Below, one piece after another: positions 23,761 to 36,625 of a stretch of DNA of 64,000 nt. Below the pieces are notes generated by a model, which saw nothing but the letters and a program-made list of their open reading frames with translations, had not been told where the DNA came from and did not search any database. Position 1 is the stretch's first letter; each line of letters starts with the position of its first letter. Both the position numbers and the translations under genes were made by a program. Source of the stretch: Nymphaea colorata (taxonomy: Eukaryota > Streptophyta > Magnoliopsida > Nymphaeales > Nymphaeaceae); NCBI RefSeq assembly GCF_008831285.2, contig NC_045145.1, positions 23,186,802 to 23,250,801 on the forward strand, read 5' to 3'.

Positions 23761-24840
23761 GGCATGGTTGCGGATCCAGAACAAGGAAAACGATCTTTTT
23801 GGTAAAGAAAGAAAGTAAAAACACATGTCGTCATTGCTTAAGAACTACTTTCACTTATAAAAATGAAGAAGTTAAGGATATTCCCTTCTCTAGAGTACGT
23901 TGCCTTACTAACACGCACAAGATGCTCCTCCCTTTATGAGTTAAAAAGTTCAAAAATAAAGTTACAGAAGTTCGCTTAATATTTAATATATCACAAATAA
24001 AGGCTTAACGTTTACATAATTACAAATCGTGGCCTAATATTTATAAGTAATTCTCAGGTAATGGCATTCTGCTTCTCACTGTTTAGTTTTCCTAATGTTT
24101 TCCATTTGATAGGGGTTTTCTTTAGGATTTTCATTTTCTTTAGATGAACTATTTTCTACCTTTACAAAACAGCATTTCTTGATTTTGGTGTTGACGTTTT
24201 CCATCTCAGGGAGTGCTTCTTTGAGAACTACTTTCGCAGTTACTTGTAATTTTTCAAAAGTTGTGGTCATCTGCAAATGTGCTAACAAATTTGCAGTTCA
24301 TTGTAATTTATCTAAAAATTATGTGGGCGACTATGTGACAGCCATTAATGGACAAGAGCAGACAAACTAAGCTCCACTTCACATGTTGGAGAAAATAATA
24401 TTTTGTTAAATTTTAATAGAGAGTAAAATAGTGATCGAATAAATGATTGTTTACAACATGATGAAATAAGGTGGAACTTAATTTCTTTCTGATTATTTTT
24501 TTTTCTTCTGATGAGTGAGATAAACTAAAACTTAAATCTTGGACTTGAGTCACCAGTGTTCACGAGGAATCTTGTATGAGACTGCAAATTTTGATCTTCC
24601 TTTATATTTTTATTAAAGAAAAAGGGCAAGAAAAGCAACTTGAAAAATAAAAAATGATTTTACCTGAGATTTTTAATTGATATTTTATCAGCAGTGGGAC
24701 TTGAGGTTGTCTTTCTCTCTCTAAGTCATATTTTCTGGAAATTAGAAACCTTGATAATTGTCACTTTAATGGAGACATGTTGATTATCTTTTCATTAATA
24801 TGAAATAGTTAATTATGTCTTGAGAATGACATTTCACCTC

Positions 24841-24850
24841 TATAAGTAGA
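24841..24850 (+). promoter_or_regulatory. TATA box of the second GDU gene
   Basis: TATAAGTAGA lies 69 bp before the start codon. It is embedded in CCTCTATAAGTAGAGAGGC and matches the sequence before the first GDU gene. Confidence 0.7.
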
Positions 24851-24909
24851 GAGGCGTATCTTGAACACCATTGTGACAAATCTGGAGAGTGGAAGCGAGA
24901 GAGGGAGAG

Positions 24910-25248
24910 ATGAAGCCATTGAGCAGTGCGAGAACAGCCGGTGGCTTGACGGCATCCAATTCTCCCATCCCATACCTATTCGGCGGCCTCGCAGCCATGC
25001 TCTGCCTCATTGCCTTCGCCTTGATCATGTTGTTCTGCTCATACCGGAAGAATTCCGGTCAGGGAGGAACGCCGGAGGATCCGCTCGAGAAGCCGGCGAA
25101 GCCTGCCACCGTCCTGAATGATATGGAGCAGAAGGTGGTCGTGATCATGGCCGGAGACCACTGCCCTACTTTCATTGCCAAGCCCTGTTCCTGCGGGGAA
25201 AAGCCTGAGAGCAAAACAGAGGAACCAGTAGGCGCTGAGATCGTCTAA
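24910..25248 (+). CDS. GLUTAMINE DUMPER-like membrane protein, second of a tandem pair
   Basis: A 112-residue GDU protein with the same layout as its neighbour. A TAGGLTASNSPIPYLFGG block (9-26) leads into one membrane helix at about 24-43 (AAMLCLIAFALIMLFCS), then a polar stretch, VIMAG at 78-82 and PTFIAKP. The frame is open seven codons further upstream (ATG at 24889), but the later ATG is preferred. It gives MKPLSSARTAGGL, which aligns residue for residue with the neighbour's MRPESREYKAGGL, and the extension would be GA-repeat-derived. No intron. Its C-terminus has extra cysteines (KPCSCGE) that the first copy lacks. The 3' region carries a (CTT)n run at about 25271-25294. Start-to-start distance from the first copy is 2.8 kb. 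Confidence 0.92.
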   Translation: MKPLSSARTAGGLTASNSPIPYLFGGLAAMLCLIAFALIMLFCSYRKNSGQGGTPEDPLEKPAKPATVLNDMEQKVVVIMAGDHCPTFIAKPCSCGEKPESKTEEPVGAEIV

Positions 25249-28200
25249 CAGTACCTTGTCGGCAGAACTGACTTCTTCTTCTTCTTCTTCTTCTTGTTCT
25301 GCCATTTTTGACATCTTATGTACGATCTCGGCTCGTTGTAAATTGTTGAGCATAACTTTCCAAGGAATCATCAACTTCTGTCAATCTCCCCTTTCATTTT
25401 CTTCCTGGTCATGGTCTTAGTCATCATTGGAATATCGTCTTTGTTTGTTTGAAAATTGGCAAAATCATACGGCTTTAACGAAGGTGAGCATCTTGTCTAC
25501 AAGGTTAAAGTTACAGATATTTACTTCCTGGTGGGAGAATGATAGATTTGTGTAAATGGTAGCTGGTTTTTACCATCACCGATGCAGAATTGACAGGAAG
25601 GGAGTGGTTTACGATACACAGTCCAATGATATACCCTGCAACTTGATTGTCGTATTTATCATTGTTTGCAATCTAAAGAAGTAATATCCTCCAACTCGAT
25701 TGTCTATCATTGTTAACAATCTAAAGAAGTAATGCACACAAGAATCAAAACTGAAGATATATCGTTAATGTGAAGCCGAGAATGCCTCTCGAGACAGAAA
25801 ACCGACAAATTATGCTACGACCCACAAGACAGGAAGGAGTAGGAGTTATGTGAATGATATTAAACTGAAAGCCCCCGACTCTCGATCGGTTTTCCGACAA
25901 CATTGTAGCGGCAAGATATTTTATAGACAGCCTCCGTTTGCTGATGCGAACCGATTCAAACCGCAAAACTTCACGATGATTGTCACAATGTAGACAACAA
26001 GGAGATCCACAGCGGTACTTGCGGACCTGATGAAACGGCAGAACCGGTGCCAAAGCTAATCCGAGTCCGAGACGGCATAACATGGCATGAGGCAAACTTC
26101 GTTTATCAGAAGACATAATACGCATAGCACGGGGCCTACGCCACCGGTAGATTCCTCAATCACTAATTAAAAGTTCCACCAACCTGATCAAATTATATAT
26201 ATATATATATATCTTATATGACATTAAATTATTGCGTGCGAAACTCATACTCTTGTTATTCATGGAATTATATAACAGCAGCATCCTTATTGGCCTTGTG
26301 TCTAGTCATTGACGTTGAGAAACAATACTAGCCGACAAGTCTCTCACTAAAAGGCGTGGTAGTGGGGACTCTCACTCTAGCTCATATTCAACTTTAAGTT
26401 AATGAAACCTTCTATCAGAAGCTGAGCTATAGTTTTTTGGTTAAAGGGCTATGTCAATGAAAAAAAGTCACCCATGAGATGTCCATATTTGTGACACATG
26501 CCTCTGCCCTTGTGTCTAATTAACAACCCATTACCAAGATAAACAAAATATTAACTAAGTCTAGAACAGTTCGTTATCCGGCTTGAACTTGGTGATTATT
26601 TTCTAAAGAAACAATAAATTAGAAATGACTAAACAAAATCAGTCATTGGTGATCTTATTGAATCAAAACTTTTTAACAATTTCTTTGATTTGAAAAGCAA
26701 AAAAGGAGTGTTACATAGAGTGGACTCTAGTACAAAGCATGTACTGGGAATATTACACGCTCGCAGCTGACATGGCGGCCACTACATCACCTGCAACACT
26801 TTAGTGAGCCTTTTCATGTATGTGCGCGGCGACATGAAGAAGAAGAAGAAGAAGAAGACGACGAAGAGGAAAATGGGTGGTGAATAAGGGAGGGAGGAGA
26901 GGACCCTACCATCTTTTTCCTTCCCTAAAGTGAGAGCACAAAGATTTGTCTCCACAAAGGGTTTAGGCCACAGTACTGCTGCTGCTTTTGTTTATGTTAT
27001 CAATGAATGAGCAGATAAAATAAGCGCAGAGAAAGGGGTTTTGGGTTGCTACTTCTTCTCCCAACCTCATGATAAAGAAATAAAAGTGAAGTCTCGAAAC
27101 ATATGGGGAGCTTCTGTCCATTGCTTCCCACCACTATCGTCCACAGCATCTTCTTTAGCGAGAGTTGGAGCGCCGCTTTTTCCTGTGGAAAGCTTGGGAA
27201 TTGGGACGTGGAGAATTGGGTTTGCAGATATATGTAAATGTGCGGCTCTTTTTCACAAAGTGGATCCCCTCCTTGCCATCAACAAAGTCAGATAACCCTT
27301 ATGCTCGGAAGCTAGTTATGTACATAGCTTTTAAAAAATGATTAAATATCTATATTAAAATGAAAAAGAAGGATTTTGAAAAGATAAAAAGAGAATTATG
27401 AAAGTACTAAAAAACTAAAATGTAAATAGCATTTAATTTTTTTTTTTTTAAATGCCACCGCCTGACAATTTTTTTGATTTATATATATATATATATCAAA
27501 GAGAGAGAGAGAGAGAGAAAGAGAGAGCAATTGTAGGTCCTAGACAAGTAAGTGAGAGACAAAAACTAGACTGCTTAAAATACAATGATTAAGGTTTTTT
27601 TTTTTGGTAATCTAACAGCACGAATATGATCTAAACAATAAGTTTTTGAGGAACGTACATATGTTAACCATTTTTTGGATTTTAATCATATTTTTATAAT
27701 AAGTAAAATAAACGGCTCATAGAACATAAAAAAAATGATGACAGAAAAATCATCATTTTTTGTGAGAACAACTTAAACTAAAACAATGTTTTATATCAAA
27801 TTAGTCTTTGTTTAAAGCATTTTTTTAGAAAAAAAATTGAAGGGTTTCAGGTTTTCATCTCTGACCTATCTATCCAGAATCAACCAATTATTCCTAAAAA
27901 CTGTTACAAAAGATTTACTCTGGTTGCTAAAAACTATAGCCAATGTAAAAAACATCCAAATACAAAGGTAATTGGTTCACTTATCAGAGCCATATGATCC
28001 TTCACCATCGACAATGAGAAAAAAAAAAAAAAGTGAATTCGTATTCGATAACAAAAATGTCTATCACATTTTTCTTCTTCCTTTTGTTTCGATCGTCTGT
28101 GACGACGATAAGATCGATCCGCCCATAAGCAAGTTGCACCACTCAAATTTTTCGTGGATTAAAGACAAGGAGTAACAAAAGGCATGAGATTGAGGGCATT

Positions 28201-29040
28201 AGCTACACGTTTTCCGAATAACATCATAAAGTGGTGGGAGGGAACATATATTTATGGTAACATGAAGAGCAATTGCTGATCTAGTAAAGCATCTAAGAAC
28301 CTCTCATAGTGTTGGCCTTTTGCCTGCTTGAGTAAACTCACCCTTATCGCTATCCGATCGTGTCATCAACACCACCCAGTGGATTGGCCTCCCCACTAAA
28401 GCCCTTAGCTTAAGCAGACTTAGTGACAAGCGAATTCTTATGTGATTTGGTAAATATGCTTCTTCCCCATTAGCGACAGACAAAGATATGACGGGGAGCG
28501 AGTGAAGGACGGAGAAAGCTACCAAATTGGGTACGGGAGGACCAAAAGATTCTCATGTCAGAGTCATAAAAATTAGCTGGACCTGTTTAAAAATTAAAAA
28601 CACTTGAGGGGCACTTTTATATATATATATATATATATATAAAAGAAAATATTAATCTTTTTAATATAAAAATAATTTTTTTTTAAAGAACTGAACACAT
28701 GTGCACCACTGCATGCGGATCAAACTAGCGATATTGAAAATGTGAATAATTTCTTCTGTCGTAAGATGTATATTTTGTGATCATATCCACAGTTTCAAAC
28801 AGTGACGTATAATGAGGGTGCCATTTAAGTTTTTTTTTTTTGCTTTATCTGAATTTAAAAAGATGATTTAATACTTTAAATTAATTTATTCATATATTAT
28901 AAACTGTTTTTAAATATTTTGTCATCCAACGAACGGATCAACTCCCATCAAGCTTTTCATTGGAACATCCCAGAGACAGCCGGATGATCGCAGCTCTTCT
29001 CTCTTTCCACACACACATGGTTTCTATGCCAACACCACAC
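25249..29040. other. Intergenic DNA
   Basis: No supported gene. The - strand frame at 25745-26125 and the + frame at 27041-27295 have unbiased composition but match nothing I know and show no splice support. (TA)n runs lie at about 26193-26213, 27480-27497 and 28618-28640, and a (GA)n run at 27501-27517. An (AGA)n patch lies near 26836-26857. Confidence 0.5.
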
Positions 29041-29059
29041 ATTTGGTATTAAAAGCATA

Positions 29060-29330
29060 GTCATAGAAAATTTAAAAAAATGTGATGCCGTTTAAAACTT
29101 ATAAAAACGTTTTTTTTAAAAAAAAATTGAAAACGAAAAAAAAAGCATTAAGAAACATTTTTTCCAGTTTTTTCCTTTTTTCAGTTTTTTTTTAATGTCA
29201 AACAGTTTTTTTTTATTTTTTATTTATTGCAAATCTAGTTATCTTTTGATGTTTGTATTATTAGTTTCTTATTTGTTTTATTTTATTTTTTATTTTTTAA
29301 TTATGTATCAATGTTGACACATATGGGGCG
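29060..29330 (+). repeat. A/T-homopolymer-rich repeat, copy 1
   Basis: It is composed of A and T runs with the landmarks AATGTCAAACAG and ATCTTTTGATGTTTGTATTA. The reverse complement of 63180-63420 shows the same landmarks in the same order, so the two are inverted copies of one repeat. Confidence 0.65.
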
Positions 29331-29589
29331 AGCTAACCTCATTGCGGTTCAACCTTTTTTTTTTTTTGTCTTTTTTTAAAAAGAATAGACAGCTTTCTAT
29401 TTTGTTTGGTAAAAAAGAGTCTGGATAAAGACGCGAGACAATGTAACGTCTTAATCCTTACAAGCGCCCCCATGCGAATGACCCTTTATAATTTTTTTTT
29501 TTTCGTTTTTATCTTGTTCTTCCATTATGATGAATATTCTGTTCAAGCTAGTTTATAACCCTGCATTTTGGGTGACTAAAATGAGTATT

Positions 29590-30370
29590 CATTTTATTAG
29601 GGGGCAGAGCTAGGGGCCCGGCAGTAGCCACCCTTTAAAAAAAAATTACATATAAATTTCAAAAAATTTTATTTATAATTTTTTTCAAATTATATTCCGG
29701 CACTTGTTAAAATTTTGAAATATAATATGCCTTACCTCATGAAACCCCCTCATTTTACATCACACTTTCGAAATTTTTTTCAAAATTTTGGTAGAGAGGC
29801 AGAATTTAGTTTTCAAATTTTTACATTGGTTAAATGAATTTTTTTCAAATTTTAACCACTAAATTGTATTTTTTTCAAAATTTAAAAAAGGAGCCATAAC
29901 CATAGCCAATAAAAATATGTTATTATTTTACGTATGCACCTCAATAATATATTAAAATTAGAATATTCAAAAAAAGAGCCGAAGGTCCCTTCCATTCACC
30001 CTTCAACTTAAGTACCACACCCTACCACTTAAACCACTTAAGATGCAATATGCAGTGTATCAAATTTAGAATGCCATTTTTGCATTTATCTACCATTTTA
30101 AAATGAACCTTATATATATGTATTTACATGGATAAATTACCATGTGAGCAATCACTTACATGGATCCATCTCAATCCACTGGCTTTTACCAGTGCACAGG
30201 GGCAGAGCTAGGATTTTTTTTAGGGAAGGGACGAACAATCCAACCTTTGGATTTGGGTAGGGCCAAACTGAACTCGAATCCAAACAATACATGACATAAC
30301 TAAAATTTTTTTATTTTTTCAATGTAATTTTTTTCTTTTCAATTGGCTGGGTAGGACCATGGCCTATGTT
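29590..30370. repeat. Two GGGGCAGAGCTAG-type repeat remnants
   Basis: GGGGCAGAGCTAGG occurs at about 29602 and again at about 30190, each followed by AT-rich sequence with TTTTTCAAAATTT blocks. These starts resemble the end of the MITE at 17128-17292. The ends are not clear, so they are called as remnants. Confidence 0.5.
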
Positions 30371-31412
30371 GGTGAATCAAGTGTCGTTTGCCAAAAAAAT
30401 TTCTAACGAGGTTTTTGTGAAAGGGTAGATAAATGTAGAGCATTTTTTTTTTCAAAAGGGGATGGGCAGAAGTGATTTGGAACATGTCGTCATGGTATGA
30501 AGTAGAAGTATGGAGCACTAAATATATACTTAAGAAATTTTCAGTTGGCCGTGGATGAGTGACCGTCACTGGTCTCATGGGGCTGATCTATATAATTGGA
30601 CCCAAATGTATCTAGATTCGATCATTAAAAACAAGGAAGGTTTTAGAATGGGCTCCATTGGATATACGCATCCCACACTTGATACGAAGACACATTTAAG
30701 CGTTGAAATGCATCAGTCACATACTAGACTCTCTAATGATTAATTATGTTGTGTTCTTTGAAAGCGCTGTTTGGTAATAGGAACATCAACACAGTGGTTT
30801 ATATATTTGTCACTTAGGTTGCTTTGATTGGCTTGGGATCTTAGATCTGAGGCTGCATTAATCTACGTTATATGTCAAAAACTATGGATATAAGGTCGGA
30901 TGAGGGAGGGCTGAATCCATCCTGAAGCAAACACACCTCTAATCCTTAAAAATAGATTCTGTTAGTAATTGGGTTAGCAAACACTCTCTTTGAAACGACA
31001 TTTGCAATACAATGCTGAAGGTTTTGGCTGTTGATATTCCTTTAGTCATCTTGAGCTCCATATAATCATAAGATACCCAATGTATTGTATTCGGCGAGCG
31101 TGATTAAACACACTAAATGTATCCGACGGTATGCTGGGAGAGGCCGTTGGGTTACTATTTCCAATCATAAACAAAAAAAAATCTATAAATCTTTCGTATA
31201 TGTATGTATATATATTTGTGTCTATTTGTCACAAAAACTGAACTCTTTAGCACAAAAAACTGAGCTTATATTGTGTCAAAAGGGAAAGCTGTCCAATCAA
31301 AAGATTAGATGGCCCAAAACCTTCTCCTCCCTCCCCCTTCTTCATGTCGCCTTCTTTCTCCCTTACTCACTCGGTCTCTCCCTCTCCCTCTCCCTCCCAT
31401 GGTGGTGCCACT

Positions 31413-31463
31413 CCTCTCTCTCTCTCTCTCTCTCTCTTTATATATATATATATATATATATAT
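31413..31463. repeat. Compound (CT)n(TA)n microsatellite
   Basis: About 12 CT units pass into about 13 TA units. Confidence 0.95.
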
Positions 31464-33900
31464 AAAATCTGAGTTACATGATCCGTTAATATATTAGAAC
31501 CGATCTCCACTGGCAGTCTGGATTTAGATCATGCAACATAGGGTAGGCGCAGCCTGCCACGTCCAGTCTCCTCTGGGAGCTAACTGGGTCAAGACCTTCA
31601 AATTGATAGGCTCCTGTCATGCAGCATTTTCTATGCATCCGAGATTGTGCAGTCTTGTCTTTATAGTGTAAGTTTTTCCTGCTTTATATTCTCTTCTTTA
31701 AAAATTAACCACTCAATCAGTTTATTAAATGATTAAAATAATTTATAATTAGATGTGGTTTACATATTATTTAATAATTGAAAACTTACCATTTGAAGAA
31801 GCTGTGGAAGAACATCTGCTTAATGGGTCCAAAAAGTTGTAATTTTAGTTTAAAAAGAATAACCCAAGAAATGATATGATTTGTAACAAAAAAACTATGC
31901 TAATTAAGAAAACTAAGACAGTAGCAGATTTACAATTAAAGATGAAGATCAATTTCCTGTAACTGCAAGCCAAGAAGTGCTTGAATTCAAAGTCCGTGGG
32001 ATGAGGCTAGCTTCCTCCAAATCCTTCTGCTTAAACCAGACGATCTAACGACATGGCAGATTGCTCCGAAGGGTCCGGAACCAGGTCGAGGATGCCATCC
32101 TGCATCAACCCTGAAAGTCACCACATATAGGGTCAGCAACTAGTTTGGCTACCTCCAGTTTTATCACCCTGAAAGATTCATGAAATATGGTTTTCAGTAC
32201 ATTCTGATGTTGACAATATCAGAACCATGTTGTGCAACGAATACCAAATTCAAGAAAATCCTTCATATTCTTTCTTTCAAATAGAGAAACATCCCTTAAT
32301 GCGGGAGATCTACACAGCTGACCCCACCCAAGAAAGCAAGTTCAAGCTCACTTCATTAATTTATCAGCGTTTCTCAAGCTTGGTTTATGTTCATCAGGAG
32401 GAAAATCTGATCAATTTCTTGATGACGAAAGTATATAGCTTGTTTGAGCTTGTCTCGTAAACTGTGTGACATATATTCATATAACATGCTGAGTTTGAAC
32501 TTGATTCAAGTCTGTGCATGAGATTATGAGTGCGATCGATTTGACAAGGAAAGTTCATATAAGGCACAATTTGAAATCGAAGTTAGTTTTTTGCTCATAA
32601 CTTGACTTTGATATACAAATGAAAGCAGATACGTTAATAGCAGTATGTATGTTTTGGACTCACACTCGTACAGAGATGATCAGCATATCAGCTTATTAAT
32701 AGCTATATTTAACTAAATAGTCAAGTAATTGAGTTCAGTTTAAAATGATACACCGTCTTCAATCCATGAACTGGGATGGAAAGGAAGGGGATGATCACGT
32801 TGACGAATGTTTTGAGAGTTTCAGGCACAATCTCTGCTGAAGATACAGTTGATAAGGTCCGAAGAATGTCTTGGTAGTGATGATCAACATGGTATTAGAA
32901 GAAGAAGACTGCTACTGGCAGCTTTTCTAGTGCTAAAGGTCGGGCAAGTAATGCAGATCATGGTCATGAGGAAAGCCAAGGAGGGAGGTGATGAGGCTGA
33001 AACGGAGCTGGTGGAGTAGTGGGGATCGTCCAAGCTTGGCAGGGCAGATGAATCCTTGCAATTGGTAGTCAATTCGAATAACCAAGGATGGCAAAGGAGA
33101 ATGAGTGAAGGTGCTAGTTGAGGGAAGAAGAAAATGGCAGACGGTTGAGCAGAAGAGTAAAAGGGTGGAGATAAAGCTGGAGAGGATCCATGTGCAGATT
33201 TGGTAAGCTGACGTTCTCGTGCAGAGAAACGGATGGGACCTATGAGATTGTCCGGGGGCTGAGGCGTTCGGGCTCTGCAGACTGTGTTCGGGCTCCGCAG
33301 ATTGTGTCAGGCCCCTTGTGTTTCACTGATCTTTTGCTACTGAACGCTGATTGCTTTACAACTAGTTGCTGGTTTAACTTAGTAAATCTCACTATTATTG
33401 TTCTCTAAAATCCTGATTGTGAAATCACCTCGGTTCCAGTAGCCGTCACCTGGATAAATATAATAGGAAACACGATATAAGATAATTTTAACATCCACTA
33501 ACCTTAAGCACGGTGATCCATTCTTAGATTCACTAACTTGTTTTGTCCTAAAGCGATTACATGGCGTTATGAAAGCTCTATGGATTCCATGTCCAACCTT
33601 TCGCTATCCAGTTCTTTTAAGTAATATTTTTCAGAAGACCTGAACTGTCATGGATGCATATGTCCAAAACACAAAAAACGAAAAAAGAGGTCATGAAAGA
33701 ATCTAACGCCCAGATCCAAATTTGTGAGCAAAGAAGGATAAAATACATTAACCTTAAGTCCCTTTATAAAATATAAATTCATATATCAGATTGCTGATTG
33801 TTCAAAATATAAAGTTTTAGACAGTATGCATCCATCTGTATGATCAAATTTTATAAACGATAGGTAGATGAAATGGCGAGAGGACCACTGGTGTGTCTGT

Positions 33901-33935
<35 letters not shown>

Positions 33936-34737
33936 CGAGTCCAAAACTCAGATTTTCACAGGGGGTCATAATGCCTTGCTGCAAAGCCATAGCAGGGTGA
34001 GAAACAAAAAGCAGCCAAAGAAATAAAGCAACACCTGCAAGTGGCAGCCAGACCACTGAACCAGACATCATAGGTCCTTTTCAGCCCAAAAAACTGGCCT
34101 TCTGAAACCGCGGCATAGCCCTTTGTTTACAGCAGAGATACTGCCCCACCAGGAGGTACAAATGGCAGCTAACAATTTGGACCCACCCTCGCTTCTCCCC
34201 ACTCTTCTTCTCATCCCTCTTAATTTCTCTCCCCATCCATACAGCCTCATGAACCCACACACAAACAGGAACTCCATCCACCTAACATGCTCACTGTCTC
34301 TTTCTCCTTGTTGCAATCTGTAAAAGAAGAAACATTTTGAATGAAACAAGTTGTCTAGCAGTTGGCATGTGCAGATCAGGAAGGTCTTTTTCTTCTCTGC
34401 ACACAGGTGGAATCAAACCATGTGGCTGTGGAACTCCCTTATTGGAATTCCCTGTAAATGATTACTCAGCCCAGAGCCATGGCGCCCCGTGTGCATATGA
34501 ACTATAAGCAGCAGCGGCACGAAGTTCAGTCTTTTCAAGTGAAAGGTGGTGGACAAAAACTCTTGGGCTTGAGGCCAAATGTACTTGGGGTGCACAGAGC
34601 TAGCTAGGCTGGTTTTTGCTCTATGGGGAAAGTGCTGGATCTTTGGGGTGCTCAACTTGCATCTGGATGTTTGGTACCATTCAAGGGTGGGAAATTTCAT
34701 ATTGCATGTGATACCATTTACTCCCAGACAGATGCAC

Positions 34738-34866
34738 AACTTGTGAAGTAACATGACGAGTTCTGCAGGGACTAGTACTCTGGCAAGTTATGCATGCATG
34801 GGAAAAAACTTGTGAAGTAACAAGAAAAGTTCTGCAGAGATTAGGACATTGGCAAGTTATGCATAT
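34738..34866. repeat. 69-bp tandem duplication, diverged
   Basis: AACTTGTGAAGTAACA begins at 34738 and again at 34807. Both copies continue with AGTTCTGCAG and TGGCAAGTTATGCAT. Several substitutions separate them. Confidence 0.85.
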
Positions 34867-36571
34867 GTACCGGCAGTTCCAGCAGAAATATATTCAAAGC
34901 ATTCATCTTTTCTCTCCCCCTTAGTATTTCTCCCTACTTATTCTCCTTATTAACTTTCCTTTATCATTATTGCTGCTAAATAATGAATTATCAGCAGCAG
35001 TAGCCAAGTGGAATCACAAATTAAAATAAAGATTGGTAAGCACTTTAATTGAAAATCTGATGGAACGAGATAATTACCTCCTAGCATTGAAAAGGTCAAC
35101 GCTAAATCTTGCACTTGAATATCCTACTTTATAATTTAGCAAGTTGGGGTTAGGCAGAACTTGACCGGCTCACCTAAGGGAAATCTTACATTAGATGAAG
35201 GTTGCGAACCACCATTTAAGTATAATTTTCTTCAATTGTTTCTTACTGAAATATGCGGACAAGTTATCAACTATGAGGCCGCAAGGGTTGCCGTAGCTGT
35301 GGCAGACTGGCTGTAATATGCTTCTTTTCTAATCAGCATTACTCGGTGCGCAACCTGCAAGAGTTACATAGATATATACAAAGATTTTATTGCTGGTCAC
35401 AAAAGAGTTCACGTTGGGGCTTCTGTTGTAAGCTTATGCTGAAAGTATTCGCACTTGTAAACCCACAATTTTTTTTGCTTTGATCCCCCTTCACGAAGTC
35501 TATATTAGTAGCCCCTACATTGTTCAATTTGGATGATTCTAGGGCGGCTTTTTCGTCGGGAGTATACTGAGTTGAAATATCTTTTCCGTATTAAGTTAGA
35601 AGTTGAGGTGTGCTATTTTCTTCACCTTACCTCTAGTAGTTTTACGAAGATCAGTGTTTATTTCTGCTCCCCACGAACAAAAAAGAGGGGAGAAACAAAC
35701 AAAGGAAACACTAGTGCTCGAATAATGGCGTCGAAGAAGCTTCCCCTTTTATCACATGGTCTCAAACTTTTCTATTTTAATCTTTAATTTGATAATGGCG
35801 TTCAACTTGGCACATGAAACTGCTGGATTTTCACGTTGTTGGTTATGTAAGGGAAGTTTTGGGAGGGATGGCAGGGCAATGCGTTCTGTCTTGTAGTAGC
35901 AGCAGCTTTAATTTCACTGGGGCAGCAGAGAGAGAGGGAAAGCGAGAGCGAGAGAGAGAGAGAGATTGTTGTCCTTCTCTAAGAGATAAATTGTGGGGAC
36001 ACGGTTGCACACTAGCAGCTGCATGAGACTGGCGCTTTTAAGGAAGATTTTTGTGGCAATGAAGACAGAAGAAAAATTGATTCCTTTTCTGATCACTCAA
36101 CTGTTGTCATCTTTTAGTAACAGTGCTGAAGCACTTGAATGTAAGTTAGGATTCCCACAATTTAAAAAGGGGGAAAGGAAAAAGAAACAAGAGAATCAAT
36201 TTCCAGCTCTCTATCTGCGTGGATGTGTGTGTCTGCACTGGAAAATGAACGGCCATAAATAGGCGGCCCAGCATGAAACTTAAGTTCAATAGTAACTGAC
36301 TGCAGACATGAGATCTTTTCCTGCAAAGTTTTCAGCATATACAAGGAGAAAATATTTTTCTGGTTCTTTTCATTTTCGGAACATCCGTACGAGATAAGAA
36401 ATAAGGTTGAATGTCAAAAAAAACTTTTGAGTTTAGTGCTGCAACCTCTCATGCATGTGCTTAATAAACATGCACAGTTTATGACTGTCTAGATGTTCTG
36501 TACAATTAATATGTTAGAATAGTTGGTCTACCACTTAACATTATGTCCTCTTATTAATGGCAAACAAACCG

Positions 36572-36578
<7 letters not shown>

Positions 36579-36623
<45 letters not shown>
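36579..36623. repeat. (GA)n microsatellite
   Basis: An uninterrupted GA run of about 22 units. Confidence 0.95.

Positions 36624-36625
<2 letters not shown>

Noticed and set aside
25745-26125. A 126-codon - strand frame near GDU2
   Set aside because: Balanced composition, but no known motif, splice sites or conservation evidence; left unannotated.
34413-34754. A 113-codon - strand frame
   Set aside because: No recognisable motif, and the adjacent 69-bp tandem repeat starts inside it; probably a chance frame.
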